Source: Solicoccozyma terricola (Eukaryota; Basidiomycota; Tremellomycetes; Filobasidiales; Piskurozymaceae). Taken from it: DNA of 64,000 nt. The notes under the pieces were generated by a model. That model worked only from the letters and a program-made list of their open reading frames with translations. It did no database searches and had not been told where the DNA came from. Numbering within the stretch: the first letter of the stretch is position 1; each line of letters opens with the position of its first letter. The DNA is taken from contig BCLD01000004.1 of the NCBI GenBank assembly GCA_001600875.1, positions 1,124,951-1,188,950 on the forward strand, written 5' to 3'. This document shows positions 15,644 through 30,841 of the stretch, piece after piece. Made by a program: the position numbers and the translations under genes.

Positions 15644-17120
15644 TCACTCCATCTTCATGAACGACTTCCAGTTCCTTTCTAGGACATCTACTACGTCCAC
15701 ATTGGGATCTTCTTCGTCCTGTTTGTTCCCATGGGACGAGACGCCGGCCACATTCCATCCCCGACATCTCCCAATCCATACAGTCGCCGCCCAGACTCTC
15801 CGCATTGAATCCCCAATCAAATGAGTATCGCTTTCCACCAATAGTCTGTCCGATCTGACTGCTCTGATCAGATCCGGCGTCACCGGCGATCGAGCGGAGA
15901 TGGCAAGTGATGGGGACATGTAAAGGTTCGGATAGAGTTTCTGGGCGGATATGTAGGATGTTACGGAGAAACCTCCACATGAGTGGATGTCAAAATTGAT
16001 AGAGTAGAAGGAGGGGTGCCGGTGACTGAAATCACGGAGGAAATCGAGGGTCGGTCCTATCGAGATGGTCTGATGAGTTTGGGAGGAGGAAGGGGAGGAG
16101 AGAAACCAACCGACCTACCTTGACACTGGACAGAATGAACACTGACATTGACTCCAAGCTCTATTGCAACTTCCATTTGCATCTCCAAAAGCTTCGTCTG
16201 ATGTTCCATACTTGGCCTGAATGGAGTCAAGACTTTCTTTTGGAGTTGCTGTTGTGTGCGAGACGCCGCTAGTTCCTCTATGCCAGAAAGTGCAATAGCT
16301 CCCTCTGCCTGCTGTATCCTGTCAATGTCTGTACTCCCCCCACCTTGCAAGGAGACGGGGTAGGGTACGCGAAATGATTTATCCAACCCAACCTCTCCTA
16401 ACATTACGAGACGTCCTTCTGCCTGTGCCGCTAGGATATTTCGTCGCAGTTCCCGTAAGAGAGGTGGGAACGGTATGGGTGTCGGCAGGTCTGAGAGAAT
16501 AGAGTCCAATTCCCGTTCTTGCTCTTGGAAATGCTTGGATGTCGCGGCAGGCAGGAAGAGTTGGCGATAGTGCTCCCGTTTGGAAGGTGGTATTTGGGAG
16601 GGTTCTGCGAAAGAGAGGAGGTGACTGAACCATGGATGATATCCTGCACCAACAACAGGCGGCGTCAACAAGGAGCACGGGCTGCACGACAGCGAATTAC
16701 TCACCGAAGCATGCGATGACCTCCGTTCCGTCTTGACCCTCTCTCGCCTCGCACCGCCTCTTTCGGGATACTCCTCCAGGTGCGATTTCATACTCGACAC
16801 CATGCCTCCTACTCAGCTCAGCGACGAGAGACTGATCGCTGGTTCTAGTAGCCATGGCACATATCCCACCAAGTCCTACATTGGCAACATCTTCATCTCC
16901 GAATGGGTTGTCGGTGGGATGACAGTGGGCGTCTGTCACTGGGATTGCAGAGTTGTCAGGTGCGAAAGGCCTTTGCAAGGAAGGTGAATGACTTACGTCG
17001 TTGGAGAATGGCTGGATCTGGCAGGTGGATGGTTTGCCAGTCTGGCGGTCTGTCATGCTCGGTGAGACGGTCCAGTCCTCTCGCAATTGGCTGCCGCTCC
17101 CCATGTTCTGAGACACACAT
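15644..17120 (-). CDS. TatD-family metal-dependent hydrolase (Scn1/Cut9-interacting-like)
   Basis: Exons 17120-16997, 16938-16705, 16643-16119 and 16056-15644, total 1296 nt, 431 residues. The start at 17120 (MCVSEHGERQ) is the only one that joins exon 2 in frame. TatD signatures are TDAHCHPTD (metal ligands), CFGYHPWF, MLGEVGLDK, VHSVQCQG and a C-terminal ESDTHLIGD with the usual Asp ligand. TatD enzymes are 3'-5' DNases of the amidohydrolase superfamily. This longer fungal form resembles S. pombe Scn1, whose activity is not established. Exon 2 may hide one more small intron in its Arg-rich part. Confidence 0.88.
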
Positions 17121-17240
17121 GCTGTCTATGCCATGTATGTATATTCATAGCGAGGGATTTGTCCATCTACTAGAGATACTCAAACGATCGACGGACACGA
17201 TGACGTCATTATTGCTCATATGATATTTCACCACTCTCCT

Positions 17241-19336
<2,096 letters not shown>

Positions 19337-19613
19337 GGTGGTGATGGTGTGCGTGTGTGTGTGTGGTATTACGAGATGTAATGGGCGATGTCGATGTATA
19401 CACCCGATTGCCAGCAAACGTATCCAAGTTTCGTCGGAAATCGCGGACACGAAGTGGAGGTCGGTGACTGCCGCGGACATTACCGACCTGAACATGTCCG
19501 CGTCACGTGGCCCAGTCCGAGCGCACCGCCCAAATATAGATAGTAGATGGCCGATCACCCCGATCACCCCTCCCTGTCGTATGCCAGCATCCCATTTCGA
19601 ACTCATCTCGACC

Positions 19614-21093
19614 ATGCCTTCCTCAGTCCGTGTAGCTCTCGCGCAGACTTCTCCAGTCAATGCTCCGGCCACAGTCCCGCTGCCCAAACCCGGATCGCCA
19701 TCCATCCTCGCCCCGTTTCAAAAAAATCTCACCCAGGCGGCAGAGTGGGTCGTGAAGGCGGCCAAGGATGGCGCGGAGGTCGTCGTGTTCCCAGAGTATT
19801 TCCTGCAGGGTATAGTCGATGGCAGGGAGGTGAGGCTTGGCGTTATCTGGTGGTGGCCGCCGTTCGCTGGTACTGACTACTGCGAGGTACATTCGAATAG
19901 TACATGGTCCACCCAGCCCGACATGCCATGGACGTTTTGTCATCGCTCGCTAAACAGCACGACATATCCATCGTTGGAACCATCGTACAGCCTCGATCAT
20001 ACTCTTCAAAGGCGCCGTCTGTGTCCTTCACCGAACCTACCACCTCGCCCTTCTTGCAAACATCTGCATCCTCGGCCGAGCAGGCCATCGTCGACGAGTG
20101 GAACACCTACTTGACCTCCATCTACCCCCACTGTGTCGAGTCCCATCAGCTGGAAGATCGTACAGCTCACCGTCATGGCGACGACAAAGACCGTCCGACG
20201 GCTGATGAAGCAGACTTCAAGAATCCGATCAGCCAAAGGCCGATCAACATGGCCAATACCGCGTTCTTTATTGAAGGCGGGAGCGGGAAAGTTGTCGGGA
20301 AATACGAGAAGAAGAATTTATGGATCCCGGAGAGGTGGGTGCGCAATGAGGGGACTGAGAAGACCGGTTACTGACGTGCTCCACGGCGAATCAGGGATTA
20401 TCTGGTCGCTGGTGACAACGCTCACGAGGTGTTTGATACCAAATGGGGCAAAGCAGGCCTCTTGATCTGTATGTCAACAGGGATCGTTGTGTTGTAGTTT
20501 GGGAACTGACACGACGACTGCGACAGGCTGGGATCTTTCCAGGGCGGTAGCTGCAGCCGACTTGGCGAGCCAAGGAGTCGATATTATATTCGCTCCAACT
20601 TACTGGATGGCGTTCGATAGTGAACCGTAGGTTTGGCTCTGTCTGTCCTCCGGAAATGTTCAATCTCTTACCCCGCGTATTCCCCCCCCCCCCCCCCAGT
20701 GGAATCATACCACACTCTGCACCTCCTGGCTACGAACGCACTATTCTCCGTTCCTTGGCGTACACCAGAGCATTCGAGACCGAGACGGCGTTGATCATGC
20801 TGAACGCTGGCGGTAAAGAAGAAGAGGGTTTCATCGGGGGAAGTGGCGTATGGATGCCGTTTAAAGGGTTGCTCAATGGAAAAACAGTGTTTGGCGGGGA
20901 TGTCACTGGGGACCGCACAGACGAGGGCTTGGAGATTGTGGACATTGATCTGACTGTGTTGAGGGTGAGTTTTGTAGATCAGGAAAAGGATTCATCAGAG
21001 GAGCTGAATCTGGCTTTTCCTCATCAGGACTCTAGAAATACGTATCAGATCCGTGCCGATCACAAAAAGCGGATTGGATCGTTGAGGACGTGA
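19614..21093 (+). CDS. Carbon-nitrogen hydrolase, nitrilase superfamily
   Basis: Exons 19614-19829, 19901-20334, 20395-20468, 20527-20626, 20700-20964 and 21028-21093, 384 residues. The triad is visible: Glu in VVVFPEYFLQG, Lys in YEKKNLW and Cys in LLICWDLSRA. The substrate (nitrile, amide or N-carbamoyl) cannot be told. The intron before exon 5 ends in a 16-nt C-run directly followed by AG (20682-20699). The last intron (20965-21027, 63 nt) is a multiple of three with no stop, so retention would insert 21 residues. It shares a 277-nt divergent promoter region with SFA1. Confidence 0.93.
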
Positions 21094-21601
21094 GGGATGA
21101 CCCTTGGAATAAGATCAAGTACCGTACAACGGATGCATGTATCTATGTGAATATCGAAGTTGAAGGGTTGACAGAAGACTTGAGGGATCGCCTCCATGAT
21201 TGAGAGTACAAAGACGTAGGACCAAGTGCCGTCACCAGATGATCCAAGGAAGGAAGCTTGGAAGCCGATTGCTTGCAGAGTAGTGGATTGGCGTCACAGC
21301 GAACATGGGCACCACCTCCCTCCGGCCACAAAAAGTTGTATGGTATGCCTGCCCGATACGTGACGTGGGTGATGGATTCTCCGAGGGGAACTGTGCTAGA
21401 CTGCTAAAGGAAGCTGCCACGATGATGTGGAAGAGCATAGATCCAACATATCTCTGGACAACATCTAGATATAATATTATCGACCATCACCTAAGTAATT
21501 ATTATTATGACGTCACCGTGCCGTTTATGGTGGCAATACCCGCACACGGGTATTGCATCTCTTACTTTCTTCGCATAGTTGACCATCATCACCGGACCAT
21601 T
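21094..21601. other. Intergenic, no gene seen
   Basis: Between the nitrilase stop and the Mpo1-like start; contains the Mpo1-like promoter. Only shadow frames. Confidence 0.5.
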
Positions 21602-22271
21602 ATGGCAAAAGTCGTAGCGAACCCGACATACGCCCCGTTGGCATATTCCCCGACTGGCTACAAGTCATTCCGGTGAGTTTTTCCTCCCTGCTTGTTCGGG
21701 CACCACTGCAGGTGAATTGACCTGACCATCTCTCCGGTTACATCAAACACAGCGACTTTTACCCATAGTAAGGCTACTGTCTCTCATTTCCACGCCCGCG
21801 GCTGATGGGAAAATATCTTGCTTTATGCACAGCTACCTAGGCGAACACAATCACCCCATCAATAGAACGCTCCACTTAACCGGCACTATCGTCTCAGCCT
21901 CGCTTCAGACGCGTGCATTGCTTGGCCTCGTTCCACTTCTAATCCGGTACCTCAACCAGCACACCGGATTCCTGGCAGGAAAGGGGAGTGCGCAAAGCTT
22001 GGAGCGCACCCTTAGCCTCAGTGCGGGAGACGCGGGAAGGTTGTTGGGCGCGAGTACGTTGGTTGGATATGCATTCGCATGGATTGGGCACTTTTTCTTT
22101 GAGAAGAATAGGCCAGCGACGTTCAAGGTGAGTGGTTCTCATCGAGCTTGGTATCTCCAACTCGGACGATAACTGACCGTGAATTGGTTTCAGCACCCTT
22201 TCTACTCACTCATGGGAGATTACACACTCCTCTTCCAGGTCCTTACGGGTCAGCGGAAGATGTATCCATGA
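21602..22271 (+). CDS. Mpo1-like 2-hydroxy fatty acid dioxygenase (DUF962)
   Basis: Exons 21602-21672, 21753-21767 (15-nt microexon), 21833-22127 and 22194-22271, 152 residues. DUF962 landmarks are FYPYYLGEHNHPINRTLH near the N-terminus and WIGHFFFEKNRPATFKHPFY near the C-terminus, with the histidines that bind Fe(II) in yeast Mpo1. Hydrophobic segments in between fit an ER membrane protein. Mpo1 carries out alpha-oxidation of 2-hydroxypalmitate in phytosphingosine breakdown; the same role is inferred. The protein stops soon after GDYTLLFQVLTG, typical for the short fungal form. Confidence 0.92.
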
Positions 22272-22476
22272 GCGTCGGTCGTAGTACCCATAATGATGAC
22301 TGTAAAACGAGAACCAATGTTGTAAATGTCCTCTGATTTGACTGACGCTAGCAAGATGTTCGCAACTCGGGCTCGACGGAGGCCGGGTTACGTGTGACTG
22401 CTTGCTTGTTTGGCTCGTATACTGACTGGCAGTACCCAGCGGCCTTTTGCTTTTTGCTCTGATATCGGCAGCACTT

Positions 22477-24235
22477 TTACTGTACATCAAGCGGTCCCCT
22501 TACACATTTCGCAATATTTATGGCCTTTTGAGCACCTGAACTAGGCCCGTTAAGCTGTTCCTGTCCCTCTCGAGCCTGCTGCTTCTCCTTGCCGTCATAC
22601 AGGTTATCCCCACGACCGCCAGCACCCTGAGCGTAGGTCTGCCCCTCTCGCCACCCCGATGCCCCCTTGTTTCTCTGCGTCGGAGTCTCTTCGTCGCTCA
22701 AATGCAGCTGTGGATCGAGTTTCACATAGTTCAATACTTGGTTGCCGTGGTCATTCTTCAAATCTTCCGTGCTTGGTGGTGACTTAGTAAAGGCAGTGAC
22801 GACGTTGGCAATCGGGGAGACGCTTTCAACCTCCTAATCATCCTTGCGCTTGGCAATAGCCTTACCGCTTGTAGAGCAAAAGAGGCTATGATGGGCACCG
22901 CCATCACAGCGTATAGGCAGAAGAATGTTGTCCAGCTGCACTCTTTGGCGAGTAGTCGCCATGTATGGACTGGCTTAGAGTAGTGGCCCCGATGACTGCA
23001 ACTCGACGTAGCTCACATCCCAGAGTAAAGAAGACGACGTACTATCGGAAGCACAGTCAAGCTTCATGTCAGTGACTTGACGCAATAAGTCTCCGCAAAG
23101 GAATAACGTTTAGGGGGCACATACATACCCAGAAGTAAACGGAGATGCCGTACGACCAACCCTCCGTCACCATGAATACCACCGCCCCAACCAACCAGAA
23201 CGTCGTGAATGCTAACATGCTAAATCCCAGATCAAAGAGTTGAGAAAGTCTCTTCTCCTTTTTCTGCAGGTTGTTCAGGAATTCGACTTCATTCTCCAAC
23301 ATCTCGGGGCGTGACCCTTCCTCCCCTAACTTGTGTTCTGCTCGCTTGCGAAAGTCAGACCTCCTTTTCTGACGCCGGACGTCAATGAGGGCGGACATAA
23401 ATGACACCAACATCGAGATAATGTTCGCCAGCAAGGCGATGGTGGCGAGGGCGACGAAGAAGAAGAGGAGGACCCTGGTGGAAGTATACGAATGGGTAAT
23501 AGTCACCGAATCCAATGGTTAGCCTGCGATGGTGAACACGAACACCGCGAATGGAGGTAGGTCAGGTTGGGGGTAAAGCAGTCCATGACGTAGGCACCAA
23601 CATGGTGACAACAGCAAAGTAAATGGCATCGAAGTATGCCCATCCTTCGATTAGTGAGAAGATCAATGCTTGCACCGCCACGACTGCGATCAGCGCGGAA
23701 ATGTTTCGCAAAAGTTGGCACCTGTCATTCGGACCTGCAGGTCATCTGGAGGCCTGTGCATTTCCATTAAGAGATGAAAGAGTAGGAACAGGGCTCCGTG
23801 CCGGATAGAACTGCCGCCCATAGAGCACACCGAAAGCCTTCCAGGTAACCGTATCCTGTGTGCGTGGCGCTGGTGGTTGCCGAAAAGACGGCCAGGTTGA
23901 CGATTTGAATAATAGTGGTGATTATCCAAACCAATGTGCTGATCATAGTCACAAGCCTCCATCGGGCTTGTGCTTTAGAGAACCTCATGAATAGAGTGTT
24001 GTTCCAAGGACGGTTAAAGCGAGAGAGACCGCTGACAGGGACGTCCCTTCATAGCCGTACCATCGTTGACTGCAATGCTCGGGAGAGCACAACGCATACT
24101 TTGTCAGCGCCGAAAAAAATCGCCCCCGAGCTGCCGATCAGTGGCGGATATCGGTGGCGAAGACCTTCTCTCAAGGAATACCAGTCACATCTCGACATGT
24201 GGTCCAATGTTTTCACTCTCACCACCCAGCGGTAA
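22477..24235 (-). pseudogene. TOK-type outward-rectifier K+ channel, decayed
   Basis: Pieces of an eight-TM, two-pore fungal potassium channel appear in the right order but in different frames. They are an N-terminal TM hairpin (GYGYLEGFRCALWAAVLSG), LIFSLIEGWAYFDAIYFAVV, first pore LTIGFGDYYP, a cytosolic linker with charged helices (about 23250-23420), EGWSYGISVYFW, a second-pore remnant (YVVFFTLG), AVMAVPIIASFALQA and a tail (IANVVTAFTKSPPSTED). Frame changes are needed before MRFSK, after WAAVLSG, after RMTGANF, after GFGDYYP and in the second-pore region, and a TAG precedes the tail. Introns cannot explain shifts only a few bases apart. Neighbouring genes are error-free, so true decay is likelier than bad sequence. 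Confidence 0.75.
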
Positions 24236-24379
24236 TGACAACTAGCAAAGCAAACGCGCGTACCAGATCCTGCGTTGAATGGAAAATTCGAGTACGACAG
24301 CTATACCGCGGTACGAGTCCTTGTTGAATCACGCAAATGGCATACCCGGCTGTCGCGATCTTCCTCGTCTAAGACCTTA

Positions 24380-24965
24380 CGAATACAACACGGTTGCTGC
24401 TGTGATCGCAGCCAAGTTTGCTGATTTCGGGTGAAACCATGATGTGCTGAGAGCGAAACTCCATCCCGTTGTTCATCATGTCGACTTCCTCCGTGGAGGA
24501 ATATACTACGCTCTAGAAGAGGGCGCACAAGTGGGATTTTCCACGCGATATGAGAGAAGTGGATGTCCTTGGGGGTCAGGAAAGCTACCTCGGGTATTCC
24601 ATCACGGGTGAAACTGAAGCATCAATAGCCACGGCAAGACCAGCTACTTTAACAACTTCAAGAATGGAGGTTCGATATACTGGACCGCCGAGGAGAGCGC
24701 TCATGCAATAAAAGGTGGAATATGGCAAACATGGATAAAAGCTGGCGGTGTTCAGATCAATCTTGGGTATCCTATCGCGGGCGAAGCATAACGATGGAAA
24801 GGTCTGTCGCTTAAGAGACTCCAAGTATGGCTCTGTCTACTGGACTGCGGAGAATGGCGCCCATACAATCTCCGGAACATCATGGGGAGATGACTTGATA
24901 CTGGGGGCGCCTCCAGTTACCTAGGTCACCCTATCACCGACGATGATTGCACATCGGACGTCCTC
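24380..24965 (+). pseudogene. LGFP-repeat protein remnant
   Basis: Three degenerate LGFP units can be read with frame jumps: one near 24500-24590 ending GQESYLGYSITGE, one at about 24660-24790 (GGSIYWTAEESAHAIKG ... NLGYPIAGE), and one at about 24815-24945 (GSVYWTAENGAHTISG ... YLGHPITDD). Each has the Tyr-Trp and LGxPIxxE pattern of this repeat, found in secreted or wall-bound proteins of bacteria and fungi. Stops and frameshifts break every unit. It adjoins the decayed channel gene. Confidence 0.6.
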
Positions 24966-25871
24966 GCACGGTTCGTGGTGTTCCAGGATGGGCGACCTAC
25001 TTGACTTGCCAAGGGCTTCCATCATTCAAGACGAGTTTTACGAAAGAGTATGTTGGCCTCGAAGGCGAGAGATCCCGGCTGTGACCCCTAATCACCGATG
25101 TGATCTTTGCGGGTGGCCATCGTGGCAGTTACATGGACTTCAGTGGCTACATTACACGCAGTTCGGGAAACTACCTGATAATCTCGATCTCCATGTGGAT
25201 CACGTCGTCAGCGAAGGCATCGGCGCAAGTCCGTGGAGCAAGCTCTTGTCGTTCAGAGATGGCCCACGCTAGATACCAAAGCGATATACACGATAAGGGT
25301 ACTCTCGCCTTTGATTCCGATGTCGCAAATGGTTAATCGAGGACGCGGGGCGACAGGTGTAGCTGCGGGGTACGTAGGACAAAACTGGACCCCCAACTGC
25401 AAGGGCGAGGCCTGTTAGCACACCTTTTCGTTTGATCGCCCCCCCACACTGAATGGCGTGCTGTGGTTGTCAACTGTAAAGTTGCAGCCGGTGGTGGTTG
25501 TATCCGTCCATTTTGGAAATACTCAGGCAGAGTGGCGGGACCAGTGGCGATGGAATCGACAGACTGACACAAGGTCTGACGTGCTCCAGTTGGAAGCTGA
25601 GCGATGCCGCTCGGCTCACGTCTCTCATTTCTCGGCATATGAGCTCCTCGTTACTGCCGAATGGCCCAAGATTCGCAAAAATCGGGGTTGATCGTCAGGG
25701 TCGTGTCCAGACCTCCTATGGAGCATTGCGTGCTGCGGAATCATCGATCTTTTTTCCTCAGACAGCTAGATTAATTTATAGGTCTCTGCTAGATATGTCG
25801 GGGGAGAGCAGGATCTGCATTAGGCAACCTTTCGACCCACATTTAGGACCCTGCTTGCTGCCACCATTAAC
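24966..25871. other. Probable continuation of decayed coding sequence plus sulfate permease promoter
   Basis: Short protein-like stretches on the plus strand (for example DVIFAGGHRGSYMDFSGYIT near 25097-25156) end quickly in stops. I could not assign a family. The last ~200 nt before 25872 presumably hold the permease promoter. Confidence 0.4.
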
Positions 25872-28393
25872 ATGCCCTATGAAAAGCACGGCCTGAAGGC
25901 CAAAACTGTGAAATTAGCAAAGAAGGTCGTGGGTGCGCCAGAAGATGCTCCAGAGACCGTACACTCCATCGACTACCTGCGAGGAAAGACGGGCAACGTC
26001 AAGTCGACCACTTTGGGGTATGTCAAGTCACTGTTTCCCTTCATCCAATGGCTGCCCAATTATAACCTGACCTGGCTGGTTGGCGACCTCATTGCGTAAG
26101 TGAAGACGTCCACTGCCCGGATCCCGAGAGAGCGAGCGCATTGACGAGCAATTTGCTGCAGGGGTATCACCGTTGGCATGGTCCTCGTTCCTCAGTCGAT
26201 GGCATATGCAAAGATCGCTACTCTGCCTGTCGAATATGGCCTCTACTCTTCGTTCATCGGGGTCCTCACGTGAGTTTGCAACGTAGCCCAGGTAGCCAAC
26301 GTAGCATCGTTCCGAACGAGTCACGCTGACTTCCGCCTTCCCCTTCAGCTACGCCTTCTTTGCCACCTCCAAAGATGTCAGTATCGGACCAGTGGCTGTC
26401 ATGTCACTCGAGACGGCCAATGTCATCGCCTACGTACAAGCCAATCACCCTGGGGAATGGTCTAATCCGGTGATCGCCACTGCCCTGGCTTTCATCTGCG
26501 GATTCATCGTCCTTGGTATCGGATTACTACGTCTGGGCTGGATCATCGAATTCATCCCGCAACCAGCAATCTCCGGATTCATGACTGGATCGGCAATAAA
26601 CATCGCTGCGGGCCAGGTTCCGAACTTGTTTGGCATACAGAAACGCTTCAACACCCGAGCGGCCACCTATCTGGTCATAATTAATACACTCAAAAACTTG
26701 AAATACACGACGCTCGACGCCGCTTTCGGTGTCACTGCGCTGGTGGCTTTGTATATCATCAAGTGGAGTCTGGCGTGGTCCGGCAAACGATATCCACGCT
26801 TCAGCCGAGCAGCATTCTTCCTTACGGCATTCCGTCATGCCTTCGTCTTGATCATCTTCACTATCGCCGCGTGGCGAACCGTCATCCACCTCAAGCCGAA
26901 GAACTATCCGATTACAGTGCTGGGTCCGGTTCCCCGAGGTCTGAAGCACGTAGGACAGCCATACATAAGCACGGCACTCCTGTCTGCTCTCGGTGCCAAG
27001 ATCCCTGTATCGACCATCATTCTTTTCCTGGAGCATATCTCCATCGCGAAGTCATTTGGTCGTCGCAATGGTTATACGATCGACCCGAATCAAGAGCTGG
27101 TGGCCATCGGCGTCAACAACACGCTGGGTACAGTCTTTTCTGCGTACCCTTCCACTGGATCCTTTTCTAGATCAGCGCTCAAATCCAAATCTGGTGTCCG
27201 TACTCCTGCCGCTGGAATCCCCACCGGTATCGTGGTCCTCATCGCGCTTTACGCCTTGACCGACGCATTTTACTACATCCCCACTGCTTCGTTGGCTGCG
27301 CTTATTATTCACGCAGTCGCCGACCTGGTCGCCTCTCCCAAGCAGTCGTACGGGTTTTGGAGAGTCTCTCCCCTCGAGTATCTCATTTGGTTGACGGCCG
27401 TTCTTCTTTCCATTTTTACAACCATAGAGATCGGCATATATGCTTCGGTCGGTGCATCAATCGTCCTTTTACTCTTCCGGATTGCTCGCCCTCGTGGTCA
27501 CTTTCTCGGCAGAGTCAGGATCAGGCAGCAGAACGGCGTTGACCAAAATGGCCCAACGAGGGATGTGTATATTCCCTTGTGTGGCGACGGTGGGATCACC
27601 AATTCGCAGGTCAAGATCGAATCACCACCGCCTGGTGTGATTATTTACCGGTTCGAAGAGTCATTCCTCTACCCGAATGCGTCTTATATCAACCAGGCAA
27701 TTATCGGCCAAGTCAAGGCAAGCACGCGAAGGGGCAAGGATATGACCGAGGTCACGCTAGGTAATAGACAATGGAACGACCCGGGACCCAGACGAGGGGC
27801 TTCGTTAGACACTCAGGCCAAATCCGACAAGCCAATCATGCGAGCAATCATTCTTGACTTTTCCGCTGTAGCCAACCTTGACACTACGGGTGTGCAGAGC
27901 TTGATTGATCTTCGGAGGGAGGTGGAGAACTGGGCAGATGCGCCTGTCGAGTTTCATTTTGCCGCGGTGTTGGCTCCGTGGACTCGTCGTGCTCTAGTCG
28001 CTGGAGGGTTTGGTTATGGTTCACGTGAGTGGTGGAGGGTTTGTGATGCAATAATCACTCACACAGCTGACTTTGTACCCTGCTCTTCCAGTTCGACACT
28101 CGACTCCTGTCGAAGTCGCGCCTATCGTGCCACCCACCGACGTACTCTCGCCTACCGATCGTGAGCAGCACGATACCGAGGTCCTCGAGGCTAGGCGACA
28201 CGCTAGCGAAAACCGGATCCAACCTGTCGAGATCGAGGAGCATCCGCCTACCGAAACGGAATTCAAGGACTCTGGCAAGCTTTCGGTCGTATCTTCGACC
28301 TCTAGCGCAGAGGTCCCACTTCTTTCCACTGCCACTCCATTCTTCCACCTTGATCTGAGAAGCGCCATCTCGGCTGTAGCTCCTGGGGAGTAA
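25872..28393 (+). CDS. Sulfate permease, SulP family with STAS domain
   Basis: High-affinity plasma-membrane sulfate uptake. Exons 25872-26095, 26162-26269, 26349-28024 and 28092-28393 give 769 residues. The SulP signature region reads VGMVLVPQSMAYAKIATLP then VEYGLYSSFIGVLTYAFFATSKDVSIGPVAVMS (as separate exons). About ten hydrophobic segments follow, then ISIAKSFGRRNGY and NTLGTVFSAYPSTGSFSRSA. The C-terminal STAS domain (roughly residues 510-700) contains ILDFSAVANLDTTGVQSL. A hydrophilic tail of about 90 residues follows the last intron; a frame reading through that intron ends wrongly at 28164. Confidence 0.95.
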
Positions 28394-29402
28394 TGTGGCG
28401 TTGAAGAAGTAAGGACAACAAAAGAGGCACAAATGCAAGCGCCAACAAAAATTGAGCGGGTCTGTTATAGGGTGGATCATCTTCGCAAGACGTTGAATAT
28501 ATGAACGTGATGACCATATATACTAATGCGCAAGCCATAGTTGTATGGGTAGAATTGTGGTGTTGACAAATTCACCTTGTTGTTGGTGCCTCAGCAGAAT
28601 AACACAATCACCTCTGACCGAGGGAAAGAAGAGGTTATCGCTGCATATCATTTAGGAGTCGATATTTGATACAGATCAGCAAACTGTATATCAACAAGCC
28701 CAGTGAGACGTGCCTGAGGTCCCGCTGTGGACGGAATCATATCTTACGTTCTAGGCCACCTCGGTCTTGGACGTTACCTGTGGGACAAACTCACAACACA
28801 CAAGGGCCTACGATGTGGGTCGTGTATGATCAGCCAAAGTAAACTCTGAGTAGTTGTAGGATGTGGGCTCACACTTTTGCAAACCCGACACATGACCAGC
28901 ACGGCAGCCTCCGCTGCCTGCCGATCAGCGTGACAATCAAACACGTGTGAGTGCGCCAGGCCATGTTCCTCACATGGGACGCCTTATCCGCCTGCTATCA
29001 GCTTCGGTCAGGACGGTATCTCCCTTCACCCGTGTTATCCAAGTGTCTCAAGCCCACGAAATGATTAAACGGCACTTCTCAGGACAAATGTCACCGCCAC
29101 CAAGCCACTCGATGTGATCCGTTAGCCAGGAGGTTCGGACTCGCCGCTGGGTTTCCGCCTAACCAGCATCCGCGCGACCGACCTGGTGGAAGCTGTCGGC
29201 AAAATCATGGGTGATGCACTGACTTTAAGGCGTTGCAAAGTTGTCTCGAATTCGCGACCAAAGTCCGGTCGATCTGCTTTGCTTGGCTCCGCGCTATCAG
29301 TGAGACCGACAGAGGGGAGAATATATACCCATGCTCTCCTTGGAAGCAGATTCCCTTTTCTTGACATCAACTCCAACACTACCTACAAAGAATATCCACC
29401 AT
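28394..29402. other. Intergenic (~1 kb), no gene seen
   Basis: Between the sulfate permease and the tetraspan gene. No repeats or coding potential noticed. Confidence 0.5.
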
Positions 29403-30251
29403 ATGAAAGGCACCCATATCACTCGACTCTGCTTCGCAATCGGCCTGATTGCCTGCGGTGCCATCGTCCTCGGCATCTCCGCGGACATTGAAACGATTGT
29501 GAGTGGCGTCATTGCGAGTTGCCGGGCGTTTCAGTGCAACTGCCTAACCTGCACCGTCGTCTGTCATGACTCAGCTGCGCAGTAATGGGATCTCTACAAC
29601 GACATTTCCGTATGCCGCCTGGCTTGGTGGCTTCACCATCGTGGTGGAGATGATCTTCATCCTCGTTCGCATGTTGGATCCAGATTCTTTCTTATCCATC
29701 GTTGCAGTCGACGCGCTCTGGGCATTCGTAATGTTCATCCTGACCCTCAGTGAGTCGGTGCGGTCTATTTCACAGAGTTTGACGCTGATGGGTATCATCC
29801 GTCAACGCAGGTTGCGCGTCACTGAGCACACAGCGGACCAGAGGGTGTTCTTGGTCAATCCACGGGTCTTGTGAGTTCCGCCTCCTTCCCCATCGGAGCG
29901 ACGAGTGCTCACGTACGTGGTCACCCCAGCATCCCTCTGCTCCAAGATCGATGCGGTGACGGTGTTTTTGTGGGTTAGCTGGGCGATCTGGCTCTTCGTC
30001 CTCTTCACCTTGGTATACATCATTGGTTCGTCGAATGGGGACAACTCGGTAAGTCTGCCTACATTTTATTTCATTTTGCACGCGACAAGATACTGACAAG
30101 GTACGATTCTCGAATACAGGTTTTACGACAGCCCATCACCACGTACGAGCCAAAGGTACAGAACACTGGCTACAGAACAACCCCAGGCTCTATTCCGGCA
30201 GACCCTATTTACCCAAATCCAGCTCAAGCTCCCACCACGATGACTGTCTGA
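29403..30251 (+). CDS. Small four-TM membrane protein (MARVEL-like), function unknown
   Basis: Exons 29403-29498, 29575-29749, 29811-29870, 29930-30048 and 30120-30251, 193 residues. Four hydrophobic segments are visible: LCFAIGLIACGAIVLGIS, AAWLGGFTIVVEMIFILV, IVAVDALWAFVMFILTL and VFLWVSWAIWLFVLFTLVYI. A cytosolic Pro/Thr-rich tail follows. Size and topology resemble fungal MARVEL-domain proteins, but no diagnostic motif is present. An upstream in-frame ATG at 29331 would add 24 residues. Confidence 0.8.
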
Positions 30252-30841
30252 CCGAATCGTTGTGTGGAGGTTTCGATCCCGATAATGTCCCGTCAGGGTG
30301 TTTCGAGAGCCTTGGTTTACCTTGATAATGTTACTGTTTGTTTTATAATTTGAGTATAATTGATATCCTTGTGATCTGTTCGTAAAGCATTCCTCGAATG
30401 AAGGGGGTGCAGCCAAGTGTATCGGGGCTATTCGTATGCCGGGAAAGTCTTTGATATCCTCCTGGAATACTTCAACTGATAGAGAGCGGTTGAGCTGGCA
30501 GCAACATATACCTACGCATCTGCGCCAGCAGCAGATACCAGCCTGCGGGTTCATCATGAAGGAATTCGCGTTGAGAACGAGTGGCAGCAAATTGAGGCTT
30601 CAATCAGAGTGTTGTCACATATGGTGGTCGGCGGCATCACTCAAAATCATCTCTAGAACAATATCTCCCTTCCACTGGTGGCAGTCGTTAAATTCGGGAA
30701 CAGTATCCGGTCAGCGCCCGGAGCTCGAATGAGCGTTGAGCACCTGAAATCTGACATCGGACGGTAATGACCCATGGGTTGCATATAAGAGGTTTGCATT
30801 GAAAAAGACATGGTCCGTTATCACCAGCACATCATTTCTGA
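30252..30841. other. Convergent 3' region, no gene seen
   Basis: Between the convergent tetraspan and lactate dehydrogenase genes; AT-richer than its surroundings near 30330-30370. Confidence 0.5.
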
